Source: Bruticola sp004554425 (GTDB lineage Bacteria; Vulcanimicrobiota; Xenobia; Xenobiales; Xenobiaceae). From it: 64,000 nt of DNA. This document shows, piece by piece, positions 1 through 8,329 of this stretch (positions are counted from its first letter, which is position 1; the number at the start of each line of letters is the position of its first letter). The notes below the pieces were generated by a model. It worked only from the letters and a program-made list of their open reading frames with translations. It did no database searches and had not been told where the DNA came from. The position numbers and the translations under genes are program-made. Location: NCBI GenBank assembly GCA_958366945.1, contig CATXCY010000010.1:8504-72503 (forward strand), given 5' to 3'.

Positions 1-1716
1 GTCTTTAAAGATCTTTTTAATGATAGATAAAGCTTTCCAAAGGCAAGCTTGTCCGTTGCTACTTTCAGGCCAAAATTCCTCGATAATTTGCTCACAGCTT
101 AGATATGCACCGTGATTCAATAAACGCAGTAGCAAATGTTTGGCTTTTTGAGTTGTCCAAAGTTTTGCTTCTATTGTTTCACCATTTAGTTTTACGGAAC
201 ATTGTCCCAAAAGTTTGAGTTCTAGAGTGGGGGTAGAGAGCGCAGCAGTAATTGATGGTGGAGATAAGCTTGAGTTCATCGTGTTTATGTTAAGTTGTTC
301 AAGGAAAGTATAGGAAAGTTGCTTTTTCCATCTTGTGGCAAAGCGTTTTAGTTGAGTTATATGCTCAGGTGCAAAGCTTTGTTTAGACAACATTTCCACA
401 ATTTGGGCACTTTGCCAGCGCAGTAGTTTAACCAACTTGCTTTCCAGCGGACAGGGCAACTGGCAATGCTGGTACAGGAAGTTTAACAGTAAAGGTAGCA
501 GCCAGGGCAAGTCTATTTCCATTTGGAGTTCGTGCTTGGCTTTAAGTAAATTACCTAAAGCTTGGCTAATTTGCTCTGCTTTTACTGGTAAACAGCTTGA
601 ACTGGCCAGAATAGATCTAGAATAATGGGGCTCCAATTGCAGCTGATCTAAGATTGTTTGGGCTTTTTGCAATTCACTGAGGAAATATCGGCAATCGACT
701 TTTATATATAGTAGATACGCTTCCAAGGCTGTCCTAGCCCAGACAGGAGGCCCCAAAGACTTTGCTATTTGCATAGCTGATTGTAAGTAATTCAGAGCTT
801 GTTTATTTTGTGAATTGCGCAAACAAAGAGCAGCCAAGCGCAATTGGGCTTTGATACCGCTTAAAGTTGGCTGTGTGCTTAAATGTTTTAAAATTTTCTC
901 TGCTTCTTGCCAATATCCGCAATGGAAAAACGTAGAAGCCAGAGAGAGGTCGGCTAAGTCTTCTTTGGCATGGAGGCTGGAAGTATTTGGTTGTAAAGAA
1001 GCTGATAAGGCAGAGTCGATTATATATCTGGCCAGAGAAAATTCTGGCTTGGAGTAGTTTTTGAGGAAGCTGTCCTCCCACAATTCTAGACTTTTAGCAG
1101 AATTGTACCAGTGTTTTTGGGCAGATAAAGCTTGAAGGACGGCCCCTATTTCTATTTCCTGAACTATTGGAGATTCCAAATTCGCTTGCTGAGCCAAACT
1201 TTTCGCTAAAAGACCAGCTTGCTGGGCTGTTTTTACTGTATGGTCGCTAAAGCGACCTTCCAAAAAGCTGTTCAGCAAAGTCTGAATTGACCACGAGTGC
1301 AAAGCTTGTAAGCACAAGCTTTCTTCGCGTTGTTGTTGGTGTTGACGGGTTAATTTCAGAAGGCGGCCGATACGCTCTAAAAAAATGCTCACTTCGAAGG
1401 GTTTTCGCAAATAGTCGGCGACACTGAAACGGAGGGATCGTATCGAATCTTCCTCACTGACAGTTTTGGTAATAGCTAAAACTGCCGCTTCTTTTAGATA
1501 ATGATGCACTCTGGAAAGAGTCCGGTAGCTACTTAAATTACCAGAATGCACATCTAAAACAACTAAATCGAATAATTTGCGTGAGGAGATCGCGACAGCT
1601 TTTTCCCCCCTGGCCGCAGCCATTACGTCAAATCCTTCGTCTTGAAGGACGCTAGCGAGCTTCTCTCGCAACGGCGCGTCATCTTCAAGCACCAGAATTC
1701 GTGCTGTCTTGATCAC
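1..1716 (-). CDS. Response regulator with SARP/BTAD-type C-terminal DNA-binding domain (3' end outside window)
   Basis: Open frame of 572 codons running off the left edge, so its C-terminus is missing. Residues 1-125 read as a receiver domain: acidic pocket E11/D12/D13, phospho-acceptor D55 in LVVLD, T83, and K105 in YLRKPF. Residues about 130-490 are helical and TPR-like (repeated L/A/Y spacing with NKQALNYL-like helices). From about residue 501 a winged-helix domain of the OmpR/SARP (BTAD-associated) kind starts: a KLNGE strand, then W-TTQKAKHLLLRLL, then EFWPES. Family knowledge: such proteins activate operons on phosphorylation. The start is a GTG at 1716 with no good ribosome site; no better in-frame start exists upstream. 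It diverges from the gene at 1843 and may control it or the pilin operon (inference). Confidence 0.8.
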   Translation of the reverse strand, partial: MIKTARILVLEDDAPLREKLASVLQDEGFDVMAAARGEKAVAISSRKLFDLVVLDVHSGNLSSYRTLSRVHHYLKEAAVLAITKTVSEEDSIRSLRFSVADYLRKPFEVSIFLERIGRLLKLTRQHQQQREESLCLQALHSWSIQTLLNSFLEGRFSDHTVKTAQQAGLLAKSLAQQANLESPIVQEIEIGAVLQALSAQKHWYNSAKSLELWEDSFLKNYSKPEFSLARYIIDSALSASLQPNTSSLHAKEDLADLSLASTFFHCGYWQEAEKILKHLSTQPTLSGIKAQLRLAALCLRNSQNKQALNYLQSAMQIAKSLGPPVWARTALEAYLLYIKVDCRYFLSELQKAQTILDQLQLEPHYSRSILASSSCLPVKAEQISQALGNLLKAKHELQMEIDLPWLLPLLLNFLYQHCQLPCPLESKLVKLLRWQSAQIVEMLSKQSFAPEHITQLKRFATRWKKQLSYTFLEQLNINTMNSSLSPPSITAALSTPTLELKLLGQCSVKLNGETIEAKLWTTQKAKHLLLRLLNHGAYLSCEQIIEEFWPESSNGQACLWKALSIIKKIFKD

Positions 1717-1842
1717 GTATCTATAATTAAATTCTATATAAGTTGATTTCCTGCCACTTAGTCAGCAAAAAATTTCCAGTTTATTTCAGTGGTGTAGTTT
1801 ATAACCGTAATAGCTAATTTATCCATAAGGGGGGAAATCTTT

Positions 1843-2223
1843 ATGCTGAATTTTTTACCTGTTTTGTTAGACAAAGCTAAAAAACGCACCCTTTCGCCTT
1901 ATGAATTTTCCAGACGCTGGCACTATATAAAATTAGGTATAGAAGAGCGTTGTGTTGGAGTGCAGCAAGAATTTGAAGAGGTACGTCGCCAGGCTTCTGG
2001 ACGTGTTTCTAAAGGCAGAGTAGATAAACTTTTAAAAGGTGTCAGTGAAAAGGAAATTGAGCATTGGAAAGTGCTGGTTATTTGTATAGAAAACTGGCTG
2101 GAGCGCAGCGGCGGTTTTGCCTATTTGCAGCAAGCTCAACATTCCTTTGAAGTTGTCGAAAAACTTTGGAATAAAAGAATTAAAGCTCTCAAAGCGGTAT
2201 GGGAAAGAGAAATAATAAGCTGA
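1843..2223 (+). CDS. Hypothetical helical protein, 126 aa
   Basis: I do not recognise the family. The start is well supported by an AAGGGGGGAAA ribosome site just upstream. The protein is charged, rich in K, E and W, probably all-helical, with no signal peptide or membrane segment. It is first in line before the pseudopilin genes, 54 bases ahead of the next start, so probably co-transcribed with them. It could be a cytoplasmic accessory factor of the pilus/secretion module (inference only). Confidence 0.6.
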   Translation: MLNFLPVLLDKAKKRTLSPYEFSRRWHYIKLGIEERCVGVQQEFEEVRRQASGRVSKGRVDKLLKGVSEKEIEHWKVLVICIENWLERSGGFAYLQQAQHSFEVVEKLWNKRIKALKAVWEREIIS

Positions 2224-2277
2224 GTTTATCTATAACGGAAGACTGTATTCTGCCGCAATTCGAAGGGGAAAGGTATT

Positions 2278-2838
2278 TTGCTGCATACGTACTTAGGACA
2301 TATTAACAATTGGCAATGGTTGAAAAGCCGAAGTTCGTCTGGCAAGCGCTTCGGCTTACGCCACCATAATCAGCGAGGCGGAGCCTTAATTTTAGCTATG
2401 ATGCTGACAACTGTGATGCTCATTTTGGGGGCCGCCCATCTTTTTGCCTTGCAAAGTGAACGCCGATTCTCTGGGGTTCAGGAACGCAATTTACAAGCTT
2501 GGTATTTAGCAAAATCAGGATGCGATTATTTTTTCTATTATTGCCAGGGCGGTTCCCCATCTTTTTTGCTAGAAGCGCCTGGTAACAAGTTGTCAGCGGA
2601 GCAAAAAGCTGATTCTGGTGAGTTGATATTAGCAAAAGTTCCTGTAGTTGAGGGGCTAGACCATTATTATTTTGAAATAAGTCGCTTATCTGCTAAGGTC
2701 GTAAGAGTTAGAGGAGTAGTCGAAGGAACTTTAAGCAGTAGTGGTAAGCCTACTTGTTTAGAAACCAGTCTTTATATCGTGCGCGATTCCGCAGGGGGGT
2801 GGAAAAATGCAACATACGAACAAAGGCCCAATTTATAG
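2278..2838 (+). CDS. PilX/GspK-like minor pseudopilin
   Basis: The protein has a prepilin-like N-terminus after a long basic leader: a RGG motif at residues 33-35, then a hydrophobic stretch (about 36-58) and the A-x-YLAKSG segment typical of PilX/GspK N-terminal domains. The usual Glu at mature position +5 is replaced by Ala, which is known for GspK-type minor pseudopilins. The start is a TTG with a strong AAGGGGAAAGG site. It overlaps the next gene by 32 bases. Expected role: tip or initiation component of a type II secretion pseudopilus or type IV pilus. The globular part (about 120 residues) is shorter than a classical GspK, so PilX-like is as likely. Confidence 0.65.
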   Translation: MLHTYLGHINNWQWLKSRSSSGKRFGLRHHNQRGGALILAMMLTTVMLILGAAHLFALQSERRFSGVQERNLQAWYLAKSGCDYFFYYCQGGSPSFLLEAPGNKLSAEQKADSGELILAKVPVVEGLDHYYFEISRLSAKVVRVRGVVEGTLSSSGKPTCLETSLYIVRDSAGGWKNATYEQRPNL

Positions 2839-3469
2839 AAGAAAAAGTTTGGGCATTACTCTTGTAGAGCTATTAATATGTTGTGCCTTGACGGTTCTTT
2901 TCGTAAGTTTGGTCGGTCAACTTAGTTTGGCTTCCGTGCGCAACTATAAGCATAGCGAGATGGGCATGAGAGCTATGCGCTCTGCTGCTATAGCCATGGA
3001 AGTAATGAGCCGTGATTTGCGCTCTTGTGAGCAAATACTTTGGCCTAAAATTAGTGCCAATACTTGGCGCCAAGGCTATCGTCTTTGCGGTGATGATAAG
3101 CTTGGTTTCAAATTCATTTTTCGCCAAGCTCCGGCTGCAGACGGTAAAGTTTCCATTGTTGGCTTTCATTGGGACTCTGAAAGCAAAATTTTAACTAGAT
3201 GTTTGTATCGGCCAGAATTTAAGCCCAATGCTGATAATTTATCCGATCCCAAGCAAATAAATTCACGGCGTATTTTAGCACGTGAATTATCTTCTATAAG
3301 CGTAAATTCTGTTAATTGGCGCATGCGCGGTGGTTTGCAATTCCTGGAACTCAGTTTAACAATCTCTTTTAGTGAACTGGAATCACATAAAAATAAACTT
3401 CGCGTCAAAAACGACAAAGAAAAACTATTTAGGAATTTATATACAGAAATTGAAATTTTGGGGGTGTAG
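2807..3469 (+). CDS. GspJ/PilW-like prepilin
   Basis: Clear type III prepilin signal: G16 followed by ITLVE, with E21 at mature +5, then a hydrophobic helix to about residue 40. After it comes the M-RSAAIAMEVMSRDLR segment typical of GspJ/PilW minor pseudopilins, and a beta-rich globular domain to residue 220. AGGGGGGTGG lies just before the ATG. It overlaps the upstream PilX-like gene and ends four bases before the next GTG start, so the genes are translationally linked. It would be processed by a PilD peptidase, which is not in this window. Confidence 0.75.
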   Translation: MQHTNKGPIYRRKSLGITLVELLICCALTVLFVSLVGQLSLASVRNYKHSEMGMRAMRSAAIAMEVMSRDLRSCEQILWPKISANTWRQGYRLCGDDKLGFKFIFRQAPAADGKVSIVGFHWDSESKILTRCLYRPEFKPNADNLSDPKQINSRRILARELSSISVNSVNWRMRGGLQFLELSLTISFSELESHKNKLRVKNDKEKLFRNLYTEIEILGV

Positions 3470-3473
3470 TTCA

Positions 3474-4745
3474 GTGAAAAAAAAGGCATTGCGTGCTTAT
3501 ACTTTGCTAGAGCTGATGATGGGAATATTTCTGGTCTTTTGCGCTGCTGGTTACTTGCTGGGAACTTATGCCTTTGGAGCTAGAGCTAGCTTGAGTACAG
3601 ATCGCTTTACAGCGGCTGTAAACTTGGGCCAAGCAAAAATGGAAGAATTACAAAACTGTCCATCGGCGCATTTGCTTACGGAGCAAAAAGGCAAGTTCCC
3701 TTACCCTCATCAAGATTACTATTGGCATATAAAAGTTTCAGCTTTTAGTAAAGACTTCAATTTGCTTACTGTGCGTACAGGCCAAAACGGCGCTCCTTTA
3801 TGCACATTGCGTCGACTTATCAACACTGCTTCGTACACTTCTATAGATGCTCACATCTACGATAGTGAAACTATTTTTACTGACAATAGTTCTAAGTTGC
3901 CTTTTGCCAAAGTCTCTTTTTGGGAGCCCTTTGCAACTACGCCTAAAACTGTTGGAGCTGCTGTCAACTGGCCCACGGGAGCAATTTGTGGCCATCCAGG
4001 ATTGGGGATCGTTTGGGCTTCGCATAGTCAACAACCCAAGATCATGCAAATGCTTTTTAATGCCGAGGGCAAGAATATTGCTTGTAAGACTATTGAAGTG
4101 CCTGCTAACAATCAGGGATACAGAGCTCACATAATTGATTTAGCTGCTGATAAGATGGGCAACTTCCTTTTTTGTGCTGACAGTGCCAATAGAGCTTTGT
4201 GGGTGTTAGATGATTCAGGCAGCAGTGGAGGAGACTATTCGTGGAAAGACGGTCTGTGTTTAGTAAGTAAACAAAAACCTATACAGGATTTGCGCGGAAT
4301 TGCTTGTGATCAATACGGTAGCACTATTTGGCTTTGCGAAGGTGCTCCCCGTCGTTTGCGTCAGTTCTATTGGGGAAAAATGCCTAAAGAAGGAGTACAA
4401 GAAAAAATTAACTCCTTTTCTGGATGGGGCGAAATTGTGGATGTGCCTTTCTCTGGATCGGGGCGTTTGCATTCTGTCGCTGTCAATAGTTGGGGGTCTG
4501 CCATTTATACTATCGATAATAGTTTCGTTTACACTCTAATTTTTCAAGAAAATGGTGACTGTGGTATTTGGCAGCAAATCCCTATGTCGGAAGCGTTGCG
4601 CAAAGCTCAACCTAGAGCTTTATGGATTGATCCTGGTAACAGCCGTTTATATATAAATACGCTTGCAGGAGGACAGTGGGCAGCGGCGCCTTCGATAGAT
4701 GGTACTTTAAAAAGCAGTAGTTTCAGTCGGATAAATTGGAGGTAA
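3474..4745 (+). CDS. Prepilin with a large C-terminal propeller-like domain
   Basis: The GTG start at 3474 is chosen because GGGGGTG lies at 3460-3466; a longer frame from 3372 would overlap the previous gene heavily and bury the leader. Residues 1-35 are a prepilin signal: basic head, A8 then YTLLE with E13 at mature +5, then a hydrophobic helix. Residues about 35-130 resemble a short pseudopilin. Residues about 140-423 have repeating blocks that look like NHL or beta-propeller blades (an AADKMGNFLFCADSAN block, a GIACDQYGSTIWLCE block, a SVAVNSWGSAIYTID block). Usual GspI/GspH/PilV pseudopilins are 120-200 residues, so this is a fusion. A pilus-tip adhesin or substrate-binding role is inferred. 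Confidence 0.7.
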   Translation: MKKKALRAYTLLELMMGIFLVFCAAGYLLGTYAFGARASLSTDRFTAAVNLGQAKMEELQNCPSAHLLTEQKGKFPYPHQDYYWHIKVSAFSKDFNLLTVRTGQNGAPLCTLRRLINTASYTSIDAHIYDSETIFTDNSSKLPFAKVSFWEPFATTPKTVGAAVNWPTGAICGHPGLGIVWASHSQQPKIMQMLFNAEGKNIACKTIEVPANNQGYRAHIIDLAADKMGNFLFCADSANRALWVLDDSGSSGGDYSWKDGLCLVSKQKPIQDLRGIACDQYGSTIWLCEGAPRRLRQFYWGKMPKEGVQEKINSFSGWGEIVDVPFSGSGRLHSVAVNSWGSAIYTIDNSFVYTLIFQENGDCGIWQQIPMSEALRKAQPRALWIDPGNSRLYINTLAGGQWAAAPSIDGTLKSSSFSRINWR

Positions 4746-4750
4746 ATATA

Positions 4751-5782
4751 ATGGAGAAAATTTTTATCTACCGCCAACTTGGAGTAATGCTTCGTTCTGG
4801 AGTTCATGTTGTCAAAGCTTTGGAAGCTGTCGCTCATTGTTGCAAATATAAAGACGAGCAAAACATTTGGTTGGAAGTGAGTCAAGAAGTTTGTCGAGGG
4901 AGTACTTTAACTCAGGCTTGGAGTTCGCATCCTGAATACTTTGAGTTGATAGAAGTAGGGCTAATTAAAGCTGGCGAAGCCTCTTGCGCTCTGGACGAAA
5001 TTTGCTTTGATATTTCAAAGTTCTTTTCTATGGAGTTGGAGCTAAAACGTAAATTAAGTTCAGCTTTGCAATATCCATTGACGGTATGCTTGGGATTTGC
5101 CGTTTTAAGTTGTCTGGTTGCACTACATATTATTCCTTCATTTGCTCCTATCTTTGATTCTTTGGCCAGATTGCCTTTACCAACTTTAGTTTTATTGGGC
5201 TTTGTATCTTTATTGCAAAATAAAGCGCTTTGGGCTATTTGCGGAAGTTCTGTTTTAGCTTTTTGTCTAGCTTTAAAAACTTATCGCTTTTCTTCATACG
5301 GGCAGAGAAAATGGCAAATGTTTGTGCTGACCGTCCCTTTATTGGGTAAAATTGTCAGAAATATCGTTACCGCTCGTTTTTGCCACACACTGGCTGTACT
5401 TTTGCGCAGTGGTTTGCCGTTGAATAGCTCTTTGCAAATAACTGGTTTAGCTTTAGCTAACTACCCGTTGGCTTCAGCTTTAGAACACACTATATCTGGA
5501 GTTAATCAAGGCTATGAGTTTAGTGAAGCCTTGCAAATAGGCAAGTATTTCTCCAAGACATTCATAAATGCTATGCGTGTAGCTACTGAGGCTAATAGCT
5601 TAGATGATGTTTTAGAGCGTTTGAGCAAGTTCTATAACGAACAAGTTAATTGTGATATAAGCAAATTCACAGTTTTAATCGAGCCCGTTTTGCTCTGTGT
5701 TATGGGGGTAGGTACTGCTGGGGTGCTTTTAGCCTTATTTGCACCTTTATATGAATTTATCAATTTAAGCGCTGTTTTATAG
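4751..5782 (+). CDS. GspF/PilC-type inner-membrane platform protein
   Basis: 343 residues with the duplicated T2SSF domain: first copy about residues 5-120 (LGVMLRSG-V near the N-terminus, then G-SL-A), second about 205-330 (FCHTLAVLLRSGLPL). Three hydrophobic segments lie near 107-130, 138-170 and 312-340, as in GspF/PilC. The ATG at 4751 is chosen since GGAGGT precedes it. The family anchors the assembly ATPase and helps extract pseudopilins from the inner membrane. The gene starts six bases after the propeller prepilin. No GspE/PilB ATPase, secretin or PilD gene is in the window. Confidence 0.85.
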   Translation: MEKIFIYRQLGVMLRSGVHVVKALEAVAHCCKYKDEQNIWLEVSQEVCRGSTLTQAWSSHPEYFELIEVGLIKAGEASCALDEICFDISKFFSMELELKRKLSSALQYPLTVCLGFAVLSCLVALHIIPSFAPIFDSLARLPLPTLVLLGFVSLLQNKALWAICGSSVLAFCLALKTYRFSSYGQRKWQMFVLTVPLLGKIVRNIVTARFCHTLAVLLRSGLPLNSSLQITGLALANYPLASALEHTISGVNQGYEFSEALQIGKYFSKTFINAMRVATEANSLDDVLERLSKFYNEQVNCDISKFTVLIEPVLLCVMGVGTAGVLLALFAPLYEFINLSAVL

Positions 5783-5802
5783 GTAAGATTATAGGGGGAG
5801 AT

Positions 5803-6876
5803 ATGAGTAAAGAACATCATGTAATTATTTATGATCAAGATTGCATAGTTGGTGATATGCTTATCTATGCATTGCAAAATACAAATTGTAGAATCACTCG
5901 CCTAAGGGGGAATGCTGCGCGGCTTATCGACCAATTGCTCAAACAAAAAGCCGATCTTCTGATAGCCAACTCTGGCCCAAATCTTGGCAATTTATTACAT
6001 TTGCTTCGATGTTGTCGTGCTAAATATCCTCAACAAAAGCAAATTTTAATTACGGCTGCTTGGAATAATTTAGATGAAATGCTCAAAGGTGAAAAAATAG
6101 AAGCTGTGCTTTTGAAGCCTTTTAAGCTAAGTCAGCTTAAGGAAATAATTGAAAATTTGCTTCCTGAAGAAAGGCCGATTGCGCAAATGAACTGGCGCAA
6201 AAAACTTTTGGGAGTCAAACGATGGATCGTCAATATGTTTCAGGATCTTAAACTTAAAAATGTATTGGAGGGAATTAAGCAAAAATTAAAGCGGTTATGG
6301 CGATGTTGGCTTTTAAAAAGTATAGAAGATGAACGCTTACAAATGTTCAAGTTGGCTTATCACTTTTGTCAATCAAAATTCGCTAGCCATAAGGGCATTT
6401 TAGACCTGTGGTTGTATTTAGAATTTTTGGAGAGGCGTTACCTTCTAGCCAAATGTGGTGTAAATGTTGAGCGTGACGCTTTGCAATTTTATTATGCTAC
6501 TCTCAGAAGCAAACTTGAGCGAGGCCTTTGCGGTTGGGCTGTTTCACTTAAAGGTGGTGACGGCTTGGGCCCAGAACTGGATTCTGCTCAATTTTCAAAG
6601 TTTTATTATCGACTCAAAAATAAAGAATTGAGCTTTAGTTGCTTTATACAAGCAGCCCAAGCCAGACTTGTGCGTTGGGCTCTAAGTCGTCCTTCAGCCG
6701 TCAGCATACACAAAATGCTTAAAAAAACACCCCTTACACTTCGAAAAACTTCGTCTTGGCAATCATTGTCCGACAAGAGACGAATTGAACAACTCAAAGC
6801 AGAAGCCGAAATTCTAGCCTTGACTTCGACTAATGAACACGAACTAAAAGAAGTTTTTCAAAAAGTGTGGTGCTGA
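5803..6876 (+). CDS. Degenerate receiver-domain protein with helical C-terminal region
   Basis: Residues 1-122 fold like a CheY receiver: acidic pair D11/D13, T84 and K105 in VLLKPF are kept, but the phospho-acceptor is N56 (in DLLIAN) instead of Asp. So it is probably not phosphorylated in the normal way. Residues 125-357 are basic and helical with no recognised output domain. A good AGGGGGAG site precedes the ATG. It follows GspF by 20 bases and probably belongs to the pseudopilin operon, where atypical receivers can act as assembly or scaffold proteins (inference). Confidence 0.65.
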   Translation: MSKEHHVIIYDQDCIVGDMLIYALQNTNCRITRLRGNAARLIDQLLKQKADLLIANSGPNLGNLLHLLRCCRAKYPQQKQILITAAWNNLDEMLKGEKIEAVLLKPFKLSQLKEIIENLLPEERPIAQMNWRKKLLGVKRWIVNMFQDLKLKNVLEGIKQKLKRLWRCWLLKSIEDERLQMFKLAYHFCQSKFASHKGILDLWLYLEFLERRYLLAKCGVNVERDALQFYYATLRSKLERGLCGWAVSLKGGDGLGPELDSAQFSKFYYRLKNKELSFSCFIQAAQARLVRWALSRPSAVSIHKMLKKTPLTLRKTSSWQSLSDKRRIEQLKAEAEILALTSTNEHELKEVFQKVWC

Positions 6877-6932
6877 CGGCCACAGATTAGTGCGGCTTGG
6901 CTTATTTCTCAAGTTTGCTCAACAACCATTTC

Positions 6933-7313
6933 CTACTTTTTATTTTTTGTACCGCCGGTAAATACTGAACCAAAACGGGCCAACTTGCTAAAAACGCCAA
7001 AGTGTTTTCTTATAGCTTTAATTTGCTCGGCACTGACAAAAATGCCTTGACAATGTTCACATCTTGGTAAAGTTAAGTCAAATTCATCGATGTGCTCATT
7101 TTTGAGATCGAAGCCACAGTGCGGGCATTTCATGTAGTGAATGTTGGCCGCTTGTTCCTCTTCTTGCTTAGCCTGTTTCTCTCTCGTCTCTCTGGTCTTT
7201 TTTAGTTCGAGTAGCAGTCTTTCTTCATGCTCACGCAAGCCTCTGGCAGTATCATGTTTGCTGGCTAGTTGGTCTTGAGTTTTGCCTCTTCCGGACAAAC
7301 TATCATTACTCAT
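6933..7313 (-). CDS. TFIIB-type zinc-ribbon protein with coiled coil
   Basis: 126 residues. An N-terminal charged coiled coil (about 20-58, heavy in E, R, K and Q) is followed by one zinc ribbon, CPHC about residue 64 and CEHC about residue 84, then QGIFVSAEQI, which matches the zf-TFIIB family of small bacterial proteins. The C-terminus is basic. GGAGGT lies about nine bases before the ATG. Cellular role of this family is not settled; nucleic-acid or protein binding is likely. It is a single gene facing the deacetylase divergently across 164 bases. Confidence 0.7.
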   Translation of the reverse strand: MSNDSLSGRGKTQDQLASKHDTARGLREHEERLLLELKKTRETREKQAKQEEEQAANIHYMKCPHCGFDLKNEHIDEFDLTLPRCEHCQGIFVSAEQIKAIRKHFGVFSKLARFGSVFTGGTKNKK

Positions 7314-7477
7314 TTATATACAACCTCCGAAATGTCGGGTACGCGAACTGCAACAGTTTCAAATTCGCCTGTTAATTATTTTCCCCTTTGTAAAAAAGTT
7401 AACGTCTAGCCTAAGAGCAGGAAGGCCAGATCTTGCATAAAATTTAGACGACAAGTTGTTTTTGAGGAAGATTCAGT

Positions 7478-8284
7478 ATGGAATTCTATTGCGAAGAAAT
7501 ACGTGATTGGGTGCATGAAAATTATCAAGCTGCCTATTGCTTGGGCACAGGTGCTCTTACTCTGGCCGCTTGGGCATTATGTCCGGAAAAATATAGAAAA
7601 GCTTCTGTTTTCTTTGGAGCCTACAGTGCCATTCTTACTCTAGGCGCTCTCTTAGAACCTTGCGTCAATGTTACTTCATCTTTATATGGAGAAGTTCTTG
7701 CCTATGGCAGTCGCCAAGGCCATAAAATTGCTCTTACTTTCGATGATGGCCCCCATCCTCTCAACACTCCTTTGATTTTAGATGTTTTGGCTAAGGAAAA
7801 TGTTAAGGCCTCATTTTTCTGTGTAGGACAAAATGTTCTTGAGTTTCCAAAATTAGTCAAGCGCATTAAAGCTGAAGGCCACTTGGTAGGTTCGCATAGC
7901 TTTTCGCATTGTAATTTCTTAGGCTGTACGCCAGGTCGCGCTCGTCGAGAAATCGCTGAAGGCGGTTTAGCTTTGGAAGCAGTTTTAGGTGAAAAAACGC
8001 GCTATTATCGTCCTCCTTACGGAATGCGTTATCCTTGGAATTTGGCTGATGGCAGTCGCTTGCGCCAGTTAGCTGTGTTGTGGTCTAATTGTCCTCGTGA
8101 TTGGCAGCTCCCTGGAACTGATGTTATTGCCCAAAGGGTAGTATCTCAAGCCAAGCCCGGAGATATTGTTTTGTTGCATGATGGTGGCGGAGATCGCGAG
8201 CAAACTGCTCAGGCCTTACCTTTGATTATTGCTGGTTTGCGTGAGCGTGGCTTTGAATTTGTGCGTGTTGATGAATTAATCTAA
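7478..8284 (+). CDS. Polysaccharide deacetylase (NodB homology), membrane-anchored
   Basis: The NodB motifs are all present: TFDDGP at about residue 88, SHSFSH at about 144, RPPYG at about 184, a D-W pair near 207, and LLHDGG near 226. These give the metal site (Asp, His, His) and the catalytic base and acid of family 4 carbohydrate esterases. Two hydrophobic segments (about 18-35 and 42-62) suggest anchoring with the enzyme outside. Substrate is probably N-acetylglucosamine in peptidoglycan or another surface glycan. 268 residues is normal. The next gene, mutL, starts about 45 bases downstream and may be co-transcribed. Confidence 0.88.
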   Translation: MEFYCEEIRDWVHENYQAAYCLGTGALTLAAWALCPEKYRKASVFFGAYSAILTLGALLEPCVNVTSSLYGEVLAYGSRQGHKIALTFDDGPHPLNTPLILDVLAKENVKASFFCVGQNVLEFPKLVKRIKAEGHLVGSHSFSHCNFLGCTPGRARREIAEGGLALEAVLGEKTRYYRPPYGMRYPWNLADGSRLRQLAVLWSNCPRDWQLPGTDVIAQRVVSQAKPGDIVLLHDGGGDREQTAQALPLIIAGLRERGFEFVRVDELI

Positions 8285-8329
8285 AAATATTTCCATTTTC
8301 ACTATCTGCAATTTTCTTGGAAAATTTTT

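Noticed and set aside
3372..3473. Extended start of the propeller prepilin
   Set aside because: It lies inside the previous gene and would bury the prepilin leader; the GTG at 3474 has a proper ribosome site.
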